64,000 nt of DNA from Bacteroidales bacterium (GTDB lineage: Bacteria; Bacteroidota; Bacteroidia; Bacteroidales; UBA932). Shown here piece by piece: positions 34,307-43,825 of this stretch; the stretch's first letter is position 1, and each line of letters starts with the position of its first letter. The translations under genes and the position numbers were made by a program. A model generated the notes under the pieces. That model was not told the DNA's origin. It was given only the letters and a program-made list of their open reading frames with translations, and searched no databases. Location: positions 1 to 64,000 of the forward strand of contig JAGCJX010000020.1 in assembly GCA_017647795.1 (NCBI GenBank), read 5' to 3'.

Positions 34307-36187
34307 CTATCTTCTTTGATTTTTTTGTTGTTCCTTCAACATTTGTTGCTGTTGCTTTTGCATTTCCTCCAGACGTTGTTGGAATTTGGATTTCTTCTTG
34401 GGGGCTGCAGCACGGGTATTGATTTGCGCCAAAATCTTTTGCTCATCCACAAAGAAACGACGGATCACCCAGGTTTGAAGCATGGTCAGCAAGTTGGACA
34501 ACATGTAATAGTAACTCAATGCACTGGACAATGTGTTACAGAAAATCAACATGAAAATCGGCATGAAGTAAACGGTCATGAAGTTCATACCGGCCATTTG
34601 CGGGTTGGAAGCCATTTGTTTGGAGTTCATCTTAGAGTAGAAGAACATGGTGATGGCCATCAACAAGGCAAACAAGCTGACGTGGTCTCCGTACATCGGA
34701 ATCTTGAACGGAAGATCCAAAATGGAATCGTATGTACTCAAGTCACTGGCCCATAAGAAGGATTGCTGACGCAATTCAAACGATACCGGGAAGAAGCGGA
34801 ACATCGCGATGAGGATGGGGAATTGCAACAACATCGGCAGACATCCACCCATCATGCTCACACCACTGCGTTGATAGAGGTCCATCAATTCCTGTTGTTT
34901 CTTCATAGCATCCTCTTGCTTGGGATACTTCGCGTTGATGCGGTCAATTTCAGGTTTGAGTACATTCATCTTCGCGGTTGACATATAAGATTTCAAGGTC
35001 AACGGCGAGATAACCACTTTCAAAACGATGGTCATCAACAGGATGATGATACCGAAGTTACCGATGAAACGACTGAAGAAGTCAAACATCGGGATGATGG
35101 CAAAACGGTTGATGAAAGCCACGATGTTGCGGCCCATCGGAATGATCTTTTCAAAGCTACGGTCGTGGGACTTGAGTTCTTTGTACAAGTTCGGGCCGAA
35201 GTAGAATTCAAACGGCAAAGTAACCGCTGCACTGTGTTCTGTTTCCACCTGCATGTGGGCCTTGCATTCCATCAAATTGCGTTGCGGGTCGTTTTCTCCC
35301 AAGAAACGGAAGGCCAGATCACCGCCTTCAAAACCTTGCTCAGCCACCATGATGGCAGAGAAGAACTGTTGTTGGAAACCCACCCATTCCATGCGGGTAG
35401 TGATTTTCTTCTCAGCGCTAGGTTTGCGTTGTCCCAAGTTTTCGACACCTTTTTCGTTGGGATATTTGAAGGCCAGGGTCGAATAGTTCTTTTCATTTTC
35501 ATACCCTTGTTCCAGACGCGGAATGGTCACATCCCAGTTTACGTCGAAGAAGGTGGCATTGCGGGGAACAAAACGGTCCATGCCGACGAGTTTCACATCG
35601 AAGTCCACCATGTAACTGTCTTGCGGCAAGGTGTAGGCATATTCCACATAGGCTTGCTCATCAAAGTACAAGCGGAGCAACGCGGTTGAATCGTTCACTG
35701 CGACGGGAGTGAAGGTAAAGTCGGCAGAACTCAACATCTGGTCTGAGTAGAATCGGATGTTGAAATTACTTTGGTCCGGTTTCACCAATTCCAGCGCCAA
35801 GCTGTCGTAGGTAAAATAATCCTTGATCACAACGGACTCAAACTGAGCACCGCGGGTAGAAAGGGCGACGGCCAGTTTGTTGTTTTCCAGACGCAGGATT
35901 TGCGATTCTTTTTGGTAAGCCGCCTCCAAATAGGGGTTTTTGTAGGTACTTTGGTATTGTGCTTCCTCCGTTTGGGGAAGGGCACTTACCTCATTGACCT
36001 CGGTTTGGGCTTGGTTGGCTTGTTGTTCTGCCAGCTCTTGGGCATATTCAAACGCCCGAACTGCAGCAATGGAATCTTGCTGCAGTTGGTATTGGCGTTG
36101 TTGTTCAAATTGTTTCGTGTTGTACCAGCTGAACCCAATCAAAATAAGTCCGATTAAGGCCAGCCCGATGATGTTCATTCTTTTCAT
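34307..36187 (-). CDS. yidC: Membrane protein insertase YidC
   Basis: The Sec-linked insertase for inner-membrane proteins, 626 residues. An N-terminal membrane helix is followed by a large periplasmic P1 domain (about 75-340) and the conserved C-terminal five-helix core (about 350-590), where L-K-S-Y-M-S-T-A-K-M and G-G-C-L-P-M-L-L-Q-F-P are diagnostic. The tail is rich in Q and K and probably contacts ribosomes. It begins 3 bp after the DUF349 gene and is followed directly by yggS. Confidence 0.96.
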   Translation of the reverse strand: MKRMNIIGLALIGLILIGFSWYNTKQFEQQRQYQLQQDSIAAVRAFEYAQELAEQQANQAQTEVNEVSALPQTEEAQYQSTYKNPYLEAAYQKESQILRLENNKLAVALSTRGAQFESVVIKDYFTYDSLALELVKPDQSNFNIRFYSDQMLSSADFTFTPVAVNDSTALLRLYFDEQAYVEYAYTLPQDSYMVDFDVKLVGMDRFVPRNATFFDVNWDVTIPRLEQGYENEKNYSTLAFKYPNEKGVENLGQRKPSAEKKITTRMEWVGFQQQFFSAIMVAEQGFEGGDLAFRFLGENDPQRNLMECKAHMQVETEHSAAVTLPFEFYFGPNLYKELKSHDRSFEKIIPMGRNIVAFINRFAIIPMFDFFSRFIGNFGIIILLMTIVLKVVISPLTLKSYMSTAKMNVLKPEIDRINAKYPKQEDAMKKQQELMDLYQRSGVSMMGGCLPMLLQFPILIAMFRFFPVSFELRQQSFLWASDLSTYDSILDLPFKIPMYGDHVSLFALLMAITMFFYSKMNSKQMASNPQMAGMNFMTVYFMPIFMLIFCNTLSSALSYYYMLSNLLTMLQTWVIRRFFVDEQKILAQINTRAAAPKKKSKFQQRLEEMQKQQQQMLKEQQKNQRR

Positions 36188-36190
36188 TAC

Positions 36191-38035
36191 CTAATTCTCC
36201 AGGCTCTTGATTCTTTCTTCCAGTTCTTGAAGTTCAATTCTTGTTCGGTTGATTTTTTCTTGCAACTGAGCGATCAACGCATCGGCATTGCGGGACATCG
36301 CGAAGAAACCGATGTTGTTTTCGTAGGTTGCCAATTCGCTTTCCTTGGTGCGGAATTGTTGAATCAAGATCTCGCGTTCAGAGCGGGGTGCCACTTGACG
36401 TGAACGGTTTTCCTTGCGGGGAGCATTGCGACGTGCACGGGGATCCAAGCTGAAGTTCGGGAATTTCTCAGCCATCACGGCTTTGTATTCCGCAGTCAGG
36501 CGGTTCTTTTCACGGATCGGAACAAAACCAATGGCATTCCAACGGTTGAAGAACTCGCGAGCGGCTTGGAAATCGGTTTGCTCGTCAACGTTCACATAGG
36601 CTTTCGCTTCTTCGATCAATTGGGTTTTGGCTTGAAGGTTTTCCACCAATTTCGGATCCACACCGCCGTAGTTCTTCTCTTTGTTGTCAAAGAAATGATC
36701 ACAAGCAGCACGGAAACGTTTCCACACTTGATCGGATTTCTTGCGGGATACCGGACCACTCTCTTTCCACAACTGTTGCAAACGAATCAACTCTTCGGTT
36801 GTTGCCTTCCAGTCGGTGCTACCCATCAAGGCTTCCGCTTGCTCGCACAAGGCTACTTTTTGTTCGTAGTTGCGGGTCATTTGGTCCTTGAAGTCGTTGT
36901 AGAACTCGCGTTTGCGGTCAAAAAACTTGTCGCAGGCCGCACGGAAACGTTCGTACACCTTTTGGTTATCCTTTTTGGAAGCAAAACCAATGGTCTTCCA
37001 TTCTTTTTGCAGGTTTTCCAACTCTTTGGAGGCCTTGTTCCAAGCAGCAGCTTCGTTGATTTCACGTTCTGCAATTGCCTCAGCACGTTCGCACAAACCA
37101 GACTTGGCTACGAAATTGGCTTTTTGCTCTTCTTTGGCCTTTTCAAAGTATTGTTGGTGTTTTTTGTTGATCACAGAGGTGGCTGCTTTGAAACGATTCC
37201 AGATAGATTCTCTGGATTCGCGATCAACCGGTCCAAACTCTTTCCATTCTTCGTGCAACTTTTGCAGACGGTTGAAAGCGCTGATCACGTTTTCTTCGGC
37301 TGCCAAAGCTTCTGCTTGTTCGCACAACTGAATCTTGCTTGCCAAGTTCTTCTTGAAATCCAAATCACGCAACTCGTTGTTGATCTTCACGTAATCGTAG
37401 AACATTTCCACGTGGTGCTGATAGGTTTCGTACACGTCCTTCACGCGGGCTTGCGGCACAGGACCGGTCTCACGCCAACGGGCTTGCAAGGCACGAAATT
37501 CGTTGAAAGTTTGGTTGATATCTTCTTGCTTTTCGGAAAGCTGTTTGATTTCTTCGATGATTTGCAATTTGGCAGCCAAGTTGTTTTCTTTTTGTTGTTC
37601 TTGGGCTTGCACAAAATTTGAGCGCAGTGTTTTGTAACGGGCATACAATTCTTTGAATCCGCGTTCCACTTCCGCGAAGGGATTGTTGGAAACTTCTTCG
37701 GCTTGTCCGTCTTCCTCCAACACTGTTTCATCCACCGGTGCAGCAGGTTCCACATAGCCTGCAGCAATTTTTTCACGTTTCAACGCTTTGTAGAAAGAGG
37801 CCTTGATGGGGTCTGCACAACGGTACATCTCCTGTTGGTTACCGCGTTCCAAAACTTCTTCAAAGACCCGGAGAATCTCGTTCAAGCTTTGCTCGGAAAG
37901 ATTCATCAGGAGTTCTTCCACCAAAGTTTCGGTTTCTTGTTCTTCTACAAATTCCATCGTAGTTTCGGGGAGGGTTTGGTTGTCCACTTCCTCGAATTGC
38001 CCGGTGGGGGCAGTGTTTTTCATTTCTTCGCTCAT
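36191..38035 (-). CDS. DUF349-repeat coiled-coil protein
   Basis: 614 residues, mostly charged alpha helix. After an acidic N-terminus (1-110) there are about five DUF349 units of 70-75 residues, each with a W-K-x-x-G-x-(V/A)-x-(R/K)-x-x-x-x-x-(V/I)-W-x-R-F-like pattern (for example E-F-G-P-V-D-R-E-S-R-E-S-I-W). Proteins of this type are conserved in Bacteroidota, with unclear function; RNA or ribosome association has been discussed for the family. It heads the DUF349-yidC-yggS operon. Confidence 0.9.
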   Translation of the reverse strand: MSEEMKNTAPTGQFEEVDNQTLPETTMEFVEEQETETLVEELLMNLSEQSLNEILRVFEEVLERGNQQEMYRCADPIKASFYKALKREKIAAGYVEPAAPVDETVLEEDGQAEEVSNNPFAEVERGFKELYARYKTLRSNFVQAQEQQKENNLAAKLQIIEEIKQLSEKQEDINQTFNEFRALQARWRETGPVPQARVKDVYETYQHHVEMFYDYVKINNELRDLDFKKNLASKIQLCEQAEALAAEENVISAFNRLQKLHEEWKEFGPVDRESRESIWNRFKAATSVINKKHQQYFEKAKEEQKANFVAKSGLCERAEAIAEREINEAAAWNKASKELENLQKEWKTIGFASKKDNQKVYERFRAACDKFFDRKREFYNDFKDQMTRNYEQKVALCEQAEALMGSTDWKATTEELIRLQQLWKESGPVSRKKSDQVWKRFRAACDHFFDNKEKNYGGVDPKLVENLQAKTQLIEEAKAYVNVDEQTDFQAAREFFNRWNAIGFVPIREKNRLTAEYKAVMAEKFPNFSLDPRARRNAPRKENRSRQVAPRSEREILIQQFRTKESELATYENNIGFFAMSRNADALIAQLQEKINRTRIELQELEERIKSLEN

Positions 38036-38065
38036 AAGAAAGATTGGTTTTAATTAAACAACTCG

Positions 38066-38073
38066 CAAATATA
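38066..38073 (-). promoter_or_regulatory. -7 box of the DUF349-yidC-yggS operon
   Basis: TATATTTG on the minus strand, 30 nt before the DUF349 start codon. It lies 13 nt from the opposing trmD box at 38087, so the two promoters are back to back. Confidence 0.5.
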
Positions 38074-38086
38074 CATTATTTATTTT

Positions 38087-38094
38087 TAATTTTG
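38087..38094 (+). promoter_or_regulatory. -7 box giving a predicted leaderless mRNA (trmD)
   Basis: TAATTTTG ends 4 nt before the trmD ATG at 38099, the same spacing as for surE and the methyltransferase gene. Confidence 0.6.
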
Positions 38095-38098
38095 CGCT

Positions 38099-38779
38099 AT
38101 GAGAATAGATATTATCAGCGCTGTTCCAGAATTGCTGGAAAGCCCCCTCAACCACTCCATCGTGGCCCGTGCCCAAAAGAAAGGGCTCGTGGAAATCGTG
38201 GTCCACAACCTCCACGATTATGGCAAAGGATCGTACAAACAAATTGACGATTACTGCTTCGGCGGCGATGCCGGCATGGTCCTGATGATCGAACCCATTC
38301 ACCGATTGATCAGCGACTTGCAAAAGGAACGTCACTACGACGAAATCATCTACGTCACCCCCGACGGACCGGTCCTCGACCAACCCATGGCCAACCGCCT
38401 GTCCTGTCACGAAAACCTCATCATCCTCTGCGGACACTACAAAGGCATTGACCACCGCATCCGCGAGCACATCATCACCCAAGAGATCTCCATCGGAAGT
38501 TATGTTTTGAGTGGTGGAGAACTGCCGGCGGCTGTGATCTGCGACGCCATCGTCCGCCTCGTTCCCGGCGTTCTTTCCGACGAGACCTCGGCCCTGAGCG
38601 ATTCTTTCCAAGACGAATTGCTGGCTCCCCCGATCTACACCCGGCCGGCTGACTACAACGGATGGAAAGTCCCGGACGTACTCTTGTCGGGCAACCCGAA
38701 ACTCATCAAGAACTGGCAAGAAGAACAGGCGTTGGAACGCACCCGCCTGCTTCGCCCCGATCTACTGAAAGACAACTAA
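38099..38779 (+). CDS. trmD: tRNA (guanine37-N1)-methyltransferase
   Basis: The SPOUT methyltransferase that makes m1G37, preventing +1 frameshifts, 226 residues. It starts with M-R-I-D-I-I-S and has [18 protein letters not shown] (about 110-120) and the SAM-binding knot region [14 protein letters not shown] (about 131-144). The C-terminal tail is slightly short but complete. It is followed closely by DUF4492-cydAB. The usual rpsP-rimM-trmD-rplS neighbourhood is absent. Confidence 0.96.
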   Translation: MRIDIISAVPELLESPLNHSIVARAQKKGLVEIVVHNLHDYGKGSYKQIDDYCFGGDAGMVLMIEPIHRLISDLQKERHYDEIIYVTPDGPVLDQPMANRLSCHENLIILCGHYKGIDHRIREHIITQEISIGSYVLSGGELPAAVICDAIVRLVPGVLSDETSALSDSFQDELLAPPIYTRPADYNGWKVPDVLLSGNPKLIKNWQEEQALERTRLLRPDLLKDN

Positions 38780-38796
38780 TTACTAATAAATATTCC

Positions 38797-39000
38797 ATGA
38801 ATACCTTGAAGAAAATCTGGAACTTCTACTACGAAGGGATCCGCAGCATGACGCTGGGGAAAACCCTTTGGGCATTGGTTCTGATCAAACTCTTCATCAT
38901 GTTCGTCATCCTTCGGATCTTCTTCTTCAAACCGGCGCTGGCCGACTACGAAACGGAAGAACAAAAATCCGAAGCCGTTATTGAGCAACTTACCAAATAA
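38797..39000 (+). CDS. DUF4492 small membrane protein of the cytochrome bd operon
   Basis: 67 residues with one membrane helix (about 23-43, L-W-A-L-V-L-I-K-L-F, then V-I-L-R-I-F-F-F). It begins 17 bp after trmD and ends 15 bp before cydA. DUF4492 genes regularly precede cydAB in Bacteroidota, so it may be a small accessory subunit like CydX (inference from position and size; no sequence similarity to CydX is claimed). Confidence 0.88.
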   Translation: MNTLKKIWNFYYEGIRSMTLGKTLWALVLIKLFIMFVILRIFFFKPALADYETEEQKSEAVIEQLTK

Positions 39001-39015
39001 TCTAAACTATCACGT

Positions 39016-40569
39016 ATGAACTCGGACAGCTTGATCCTTCTTTCGCGTCTGCAATTTGCATTGACTGCGATGTATCACTGGTTATTTGTCCCGCTAACCC
39101 TCGGCTTGGGCTTCATTATTGCCTTTATGGAGACCAAGTACTACCGTACCGGTGATGAATTCTGGAAAAAAATGACCAAATTCTGGATGAAACTCTTTGC
39201 CATCAACTTTGCGGTTGGCATCGCAACCGGCATCATCCTGGAATTCCAATTCGGCACCAACTGGAGCAACTACTCCTGGTTTGTCGGAGACATCTTCGGA
39301 GCCCCGTTGGCCATCGAAGGCATCTTTGCCTTCTTTATGGAAAGCACCTTCTTTGCCGTCATGTACTTCGGTTGGGAAAAAGTCAGCAAAAAAGCCCACT
39401 TGGTGTCCACCTGGCTCACTGCCATCGGCACCAACCTCTCGGCTGTCTGGATCCTCATCGCCAACTCGTGGATGCAATACCCGCAAGGCATGGCCTTCAA
39501 CCCGGAAACTGCCCGCAACGAGATGGTGAACTTCTGGGACGTGGTGTTCTCGCCCGTAGCCCTCAACAAGATTCTGCACACCGTAACCAACGCATACGTC
39601 CTGGCCAGCATCGTGGTCATCGGCGTTTCTGCCTGGTTCCTGCTCAAGCACCGCGAACAACTCCTGGCCCGCAAATCCATCAAGGTAGCCGGCATCTTCG
39701 GAGTCATCTCCCTGCTGTTGCTCGTCTTCTCCGGTGACGGTTCTGCCTACAACGTAGCCAAGGTCCAACCGATGAAACTGGCGGCGATGGAAGGTTTGTA
39801 CGACGGAGAAAAAGGTGCCAGCCTCGTGGCCATCGGCATCCTGAACCCCGAGAAAGAAATCTGCGAAGATCCGGCCGTTGCAGAAGATCCCTACTTGTTC
39901 AAGATTGCTTTCCCGAAAGCCTTGTCGTTCCTGGCCACCCGTGAAATGGACGGATTCGTACCCGGTATCAACGACATCATCCGCGGTGGATACGAATTCA
40001 CCGACCGCGATGGCAACACCTACATCGAACCCTCGTTTGAAGAGAAGAAAGCCCAAGGCACCTTGGCCGTCAACGCCTTGAAAGACTTCCAAACCGCCAA
40101 AGCGGCCGGTGACGAAGCCGGTATGGCCGCAGCCCGCGAAGTCCTGGAAGCCAACTTCGATTACTTTGGCTACCACTACATCGAAGAAGCGGAAGACCTC
40201 GTGCCGAACGTGCCCGTGACCTTCTATGCCTTCCACCTGATGGTCGCTATCGGTCTATTCTTCTTCCTGACCTTCGGTCTTTTCCTCTGGTTTGAACGCA
40301 AAGACCAACTGGAAGGCAAACGCTGGTTGCTCTACCTGGGCATCCTCAGCGTGCCGCTCGCCTACATCTGCACCGAATGCGGATGGATCGTTGCCGAAGT
40401 CGGCCGCCAACCCTGGACCATCCAAAACCTCTTGCCCGTCAACGCCTCCGTTTCCGGCGTGGGTGCTGGCAACGTATTGACCACCTTCATCCTCTTCGCC
40501 GTTCTCTTCACCACCATGCTGGTAGTAGAATTGCGCATTATGTTCAAACAAATTAACAAAGGAGCTTAA
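39016..40569 (+). CDS. cydA: Cytochrome bd quinol oxidase subunit I
   Basis: The haem-bearing subunit of the bd-type oxidase, 517 residues with about nine membrane helices. A haem-ligand His is in A-M-Y-H-W-L-F-V-P (about 24), and the GWIVAEVGRQPW motif (about 455-466) is characteristic. The quinol loop between about 255 and 390 is well developed. It reduces oxygen to water with quinol and generates a proton gradient by vectorial chemistry. Finding bd as the oxidase here fits life at very low oxygen. Confidence 0.97.
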   Translation: MNSDSLILLSRLQFALTAMYHWLFVPLTLGLGFIIAFMETKYYRTGDEFWKKMTKFWMKLFAINFAVGIATGIILEFQFGTNWSNYSWFVGDIFGAPLAIEGIFAFFMESTFFAVMYFGWEKVSKKAHLVSTWLTAIGTNLSAVWILIANSWMQYPQGMAFNPETARNEMVNFWDVVFSPVALNKILHTVTNAYVLASIVVIGVSAWFLLKHREQLLARKSIKVAGIFGVISLLLLVFSGDGSAYNVAKVQPMKLAAMEGLYDGEKGASLVAIGILNPEKEICEDPAVAEDPYLFKIAFPKALSFLATREMDGFVPGINDIIRGGYEFTDRDGNTYIEPSFEEKKAQGTLAVNALKDFQTAKAAGDEAGMAAAREVLEANFDYFGYHYIEEAEDLVPNVPVTFYAFHLMVAIGLFFFLTFGLFLWFERKDQLEGKRWLLYLGILSVPLAYICTECGWIVAEVGRQPWTIQNLLPVNASVSGVGAGNVLTTFILFAVLFTTMLVVELRIMFKQINKGA

Positions 40570-40571
40570 CG

Positions 40572-41678
40572 ATGAACACCTTATATTTCTTGCAACATTA
40601 TTGGTGGGCGCTGGTATCCCTATTGGGCGCCATCCTGGTATTCCTGCTGTTCGTTCAAGGGCTGCAAAGCCTGTTGTTGCGGACCGCTTCCACCCCGCAA
40701 GCCAAAGACCTGGTCTGCAAATACGCCGGTCACAAATGGGAAATCACCTTCACCACCCTGGTGACCTTCGGCGGCGCGGCCTTCGCCTCGTTCCCGCTGT
40801 TCTATTCCACCAGCTTCGGCGGTGCCTACTGGTTGTGGATGACCATCCTCTTCCTCTTTGTGGTGCAGGCTGTTTCGTTTGAATTCCGGGACCATGCCCA
40901 CAACTTGCTCGGCGCCCGCACCTTCGAGATCCTGCTCTTCCTCAACGGAGCTTTCGGTTCGTTCCTGCTCGGTGTTGCCGTAGCTACCCTCTTCTCTGGC
41001 GGATCCTTTGTAATGGAGAAAACTGCCATCACAGACCTGAACGAGCCGGCCATTTCTTATTGGACCAACGGTTGGCACGGTCTGGAAGGCCTACTCAACC
41101 CCTTCAACCTCCTGTTGGGATTTGTGGTTTATTTTGCAGCCCGCACGTTGGCCTTGTTGTACGTCATTTCTAAACAGGACAACGACGAAGGTGCCGAAGC
41201 CTTCCGCAACAAATGCCGTCGCCATTTCCCCATTTCTGCAGCAATTTTTGTCCTGCTGTTCGTGGTCTTTGCATTGTGGCTTTGCCTGCGCAGCGGTTAC
41301 CGCGAAATTGACGGCACGATGACCGAAGTGGCCTTTGCCTACTGGAACACCCTATGGACCAACCCGTGGATCTTGATCATTCTGCTGGTCGGTGTGGTCG
41401 GCGTCCTTTTCGGTATCGTACGCCAATTCCTCCCAAAAGGAGAAGCCCGCAACTTCTACTGGGTCGGTGGCGGTGTGGTACTGGCCGTTTGGGCAGTCCT
41501 CTTGTCTGCCGGTTTCGGCGGCAATGCCTATTTTATCTCTACCCACGATCCCAGCATGTCCCTGACCCTGGTCAACAGTTCGTCCAGCCTGTTCACCCTC
41601 CGCGTCATGGCCATTGCTTCCATCGCAATCCCCTTCGTCATCGCCTACATTACCTGGGCATGGCGCCACATCCGATAA
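40572..41678 (+). CDS. cydB: Cytochrome bd quinol oxidase subunit II
   Basis: The second core subunit of the bd oxidase, 368 residues with about nine membrane helices. The N-terminal Y-W-W-A-L-V-S-L-L and V-S-F-E-F-R-D-H-A (about 99-107) are recognisable CydB features. It starts 2 bp after the cydA stop. Genes for the CydCD exporter needed for assembly are not in the window. Confidence 0.96.
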   Translation: MNTLYFLQHYWWALVSLLGAILVFLLFVQGLQSLLLRTASTPQAKDLVCKYAGHKWEITFTTLVTFGGAAFASFPLFYSTSFGGAYWLWMTILFLFVVQAVSFEFRDHAHNLLGARTFEILLFLNGAFGSFLLGVAVATLFSGGSFVMEKTAITDLNEPAISYWTNGWHGLEGLLNPFNLLLGFVVYFAARTLALLYVISKQDNDEGAEAFRNKCRRHFPISAAIFVLLFVVFALWLCLRSGYREIDGTMTEVAFAYWNTLWTNPWILIILLVGVVGVLFGIVRQFLPKGEARNFYWVGGGVVLAVWAVLLSAGFGGNAYFISTHDPSMSLTLVNSSSSLFTLRVMAIASIAIPFVIAYITWAWRHIR

Positions 41679-41682
41679 GCAG

Positions 41683-41708
41683 CCTGCGCAAATAATATTT
41701 GCAGGTTT
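41683..41708 (+). terminator. Possible terminator of cydB
   Basis: CCTG and CAAAT pair with ATTTG and CAGG (two unpaired bases in the left arm), followed by GTTTCAT. The T-run is short. The right arm contains the TTTG used as the -33 element of the next operon. Confidence 0.45.
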
Positions 41709-41728
41709 CATAAATTAGACTACCTTTG
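41698..41728 (+). promoter_or_regulatory. Promoter of the ABC-GntR operon
   Basis: TTTG (41698-41701), a 19-nt spacer and TACCTTTG (41721-41728) match the Bacteroidota consensus exactly. The predicted start site (about 41733) falls inside a large palindrome. Confidence 0.72.
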
Positions 41729-41780
41729 CAGTGTACTAATTAACTAATACAGTTAGTCACTGACAAAGGTAGTTTAATTT
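41712..41780. promoter_or_regulatory. Nested palindromes, probable GntR operator
   Basis: Outer arms 41712-41733 and 41758-41780 pair almost fully (one mismatch, one extra base) and each carries ACTACCTTTG. Between them AGTGTA (41730-41735) and TACAGT (41748-41753), 12 nt apart, resemble the AGTGTA-N13-TACACT operator that I recall for Bacillus YtrA. The dyad covers the predicted transcription start of the operon whose third gene encodes a YtrA-like GntR protein. Confidence 0.6.
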
Positions 41781-41787
41781 TACGCTT

Positions 41788-42630
41788 ATGATTGACATCC
41801 AAAACCTGGAGTTTTGCTACGGCAAACACAAAGTATTTGACAACATTACCCTGCACCTGGAAACAGGAAAAATCTATGGACTGCTGGGCGAAAACGGCGT
41901 GGGCAAAACCACCCTGCTCCGCATCCTCTGCGGCCTGTTGCGAAGCCACCAGGGCTGCTGCTCAGTTCAATTTACCGGACAACAGTCCTTCAACCCAGGT
42001 GACCGCCATCCGGATTTCCTGAGCCAGGTCTTCTACCTCCCGGAACTTTTTGTAGTCCCTGCAACCACAGCGGAATGTTTTGCACGCAGCCACAGCCAAC
42101 TCTACCCGAACCACAGTTGGGAACTGTTCTGCAAGTTGATGAACGATTTCGAACTGGACCCCAAATGCCGGCTGGACCGTCTCTCACACGGACAACAAAA
42201 GAAGGCGATGATTGCCTTTGCCCTCTCCTTGCGCACCCCGCTGCTGCTGTTGGATGAACCGAGCAACGGCCTGGACATCCCGTCCAAGACCCAATTCCGC
42301 AAGGTCATTGCCGAATGTGCCACCGAGGAAACCACCCTGGTCATTTCAACCCATCAGGTTCGCGACCTGGAAAACCTCATCGACCCGGTCATCATCCTGG
42401 ATCGGGAAGGCGTGGTCATGAATGCCAGCGTGGAACAAATCGCAGAAAAACTCTATTTCTCCGTTGAAAACCAATGCTCCGCAGACGCATACTTCGGAGA
42501 ACAGACTTTGAACGGATATGTACAAGTTGCACCCAACACCCAAGGATTGGAGAGTCGGGTCAATTTGGAAATCCTCTTCAACGCTGCCCTGAATAACAAA
42601 CGAACCTTCCAAACCCTCTTCCAACGATGA
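41788..42630 (+). CDS. ABC transporter ATP-binding protein
   Basis: 280 residues. Walker A is G-E-N-G-V-G-K-T-T (about 33-41), the signature reads L-S-H-G-Q-Q-K-K (about 132) and Walker B with the catalytic Glu is L-L-L-L-D-E-P-S (about 150-157). The switch His lies in S-T-H-Q-V. The C-terminal 70 residues are an extra domain without motifs. It overlaps the permease gene by 4 bp (ATGA). With a YtrA-type regulator the system is probably an exporter responding to envelope stress, although the substrate is not shown. Confidence 0.93.
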   Translation: MIDIQNLEFCYGKHKVFDNITLHLETGKIYGLLGENGVGKTTLLRILCGLLRSHQGCCSVQFTGQQSFNPGDRHPDFLSQVFYLPELFVVPATTAECFARSHSQLYPNHSWELFCKLMNDFELDPKCRLDRLSHGQQKKAMIAFALSLRTPLLLLDEPSNGLDIPSKTQFRKVIAECATEETTLVISTHQVRDLENLIDPVIILDREGVVMNASVEQIAEKLYFSVENQCSADAYFGEQTLNGYVQVAPNTQGLESRVNLEILFNAALNNKRTFQTLFQR

Positions 42631-43442
42631 ATACCTATTTTAGTTTCACTCGCTTTGGCCGTCTGTTACGTCAAGACTGGCAAGACTGCTCCCGCCATTT
42701 TTGGATCCTCATCCTTTCATCGGTTGGCGCTTACCTGGCCTTCTGGTTGTTCTGTGCGCTTTTCTTTGACTTTAGCATCGGCACAACCGGCCGCAGCATC
42801 CTGACCCAATGTCTTTTCTCCTTGATGATGTTCCTGGCCCCCTACCGGCTCTTCCAAAACGTCAACAAACGGCTGGAAGGCTACCTGTACGGCATCACCC
42901 CGGCATCCGTATTGGAGAAAGTCCTGTCAATGATCCTCATCGCTTCCGTCTTTTTCGGCTGCGTAGAAGTGGTTTCTATCTACTCCGTTGACTCGCTGCT
43001 GAGTCTGCTGCCGACCCCCTACGGTTTTGAAGGACACCTCTGGCAAAACGCTATCCAATGCGAAACCAGCATGCTGAACACCCTTATGGACTCTCAGACC
43101 TATGAATTCGTCACAACCCTAGCTGCTCCGCCAATGCTGCTGAGCCTCATGCTCAAACAGTCGTGGTTCATCTATTTCAACACGCTCTTCCGTTCCAACA
43201 AGATCGGTTACACCATCCTGGTGTTGATCGGCATCTCCATCGCATCCAGCACCTTATCGGGTCTGTTTGCCTTTGCTTCCTTGTATGCAATGGATATCGA
43301 ACTCATGGAAGGCACCGTGACCATGGAAACAATTTTCAGCAACCTGACCCCTTATATCTGGGTTGCCAGCCTGCTGACCTACGTTGTCCCGGTGATTTTC
43401 TGGGTCCTGACGTATTTCCGAATCAAAAAAATCCAATACTAA
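42627..43442 (+). CDS. ABC transporter permease
   Basis: 271 residues with about six hydrophobic segments and no periplasmic-binding-protein gene nearby, so an ABC-2-like exporter arrangement is likely. It overlaps the ATPase gene by 4 bp and ends 2 bp before the GntR gene. The sequence gives no substrate clue. Confidence 0.85.
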   Translation: MNTYFSFTRFGRLLRQDWQDCSRHFWILILSSVGAYLAFWLFCALFFDFSIGTTGRSILTQCLFSLMMFLAPYRLFQNVNKRLEGYLYGITPASVLEKVLSMILIASVFFGCVEVVSIYSVDSLLSLLPTPYGFEGHLWQNAIQCETSMLNTLMDSQTYEFVTTLAAPPMLLSLMLKQSWFIYFNTLFRSNKIGYTILVLIGISIASSTLSGLFAFASLYAMDIELMEGTVTMETIFSNLTPYIWVASLLTYVVPVIFWVLTYFRIKKIQY

Positions 43443-43444
43443 CC

Positions 43445-43816
43445 ATGGACTTCAAAGAGCACAAACCCATATACTTACAGATTGCTGACACCATCAGCAA
43501 CCTCGTCCTGAGCGGCACGTGGAAAGAAGGAGACCGCATCCCTTCGGTCCGGGAACTGGGCACCAACTACGGCGTCAACCCAAACACCGTTGCCCGTGCC
43601 TACGATGCCCTGCAAGACCAGGGCATCATCCAGAACAAACGGGGCATCGGCTTTTTCATCTGCCCGGATGCAAGCCAAAAATTGACCGAACGCGAACGCA
43701 AAGCCTTTGTCGAAGAAGAACTCGTTGAAATCTTCAAGAAAATTGAACAGTTGCGTATCTCCGACGAAGACTTGCACGCAGAGTGGAAAAAATGGAAAAA
43801 CAGACAGAACTTCTGA
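43445..43816 (+). CDS. GntR-family regulator, YtrA subfamily
   Basis: 123 residues: a winged helix (about 10-76; the helix R-I-P-S-V-R-E-L-G and N-P-N-T-V-A-R-A-Y are diagnostic of GntR) followed by only a short helical tail. The lack of a ligand-binding domain places it in the YtrA group, which regulates ABC exporters. It is the third gene of the operon it probably controls. The likely binding site is the palindrome at 41712-41780. Confidence 0.92.
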   Translation: MDFKEHKPIYLQIADTISNLVLSGTWKEGDRIPSVRELGTNYGVNPNTVARAYDALQDQGIIQNKRGIGFFICPDASQKLTERERKAFVEEELVEIFKKIEQLRISDEDLHAEWKKWKNRQNF

Positions 43817-43825
43817 AAAAACTAG

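Noticed and set aside
41764-41771. TACCTTTG on the minus strand, a possible leftward promoter towards cydB
   Set aside because: No TTTG lies at 19-21 nt upstream and there is no minus-strand gene to serve; it is better explained as one arm of the palindrome.
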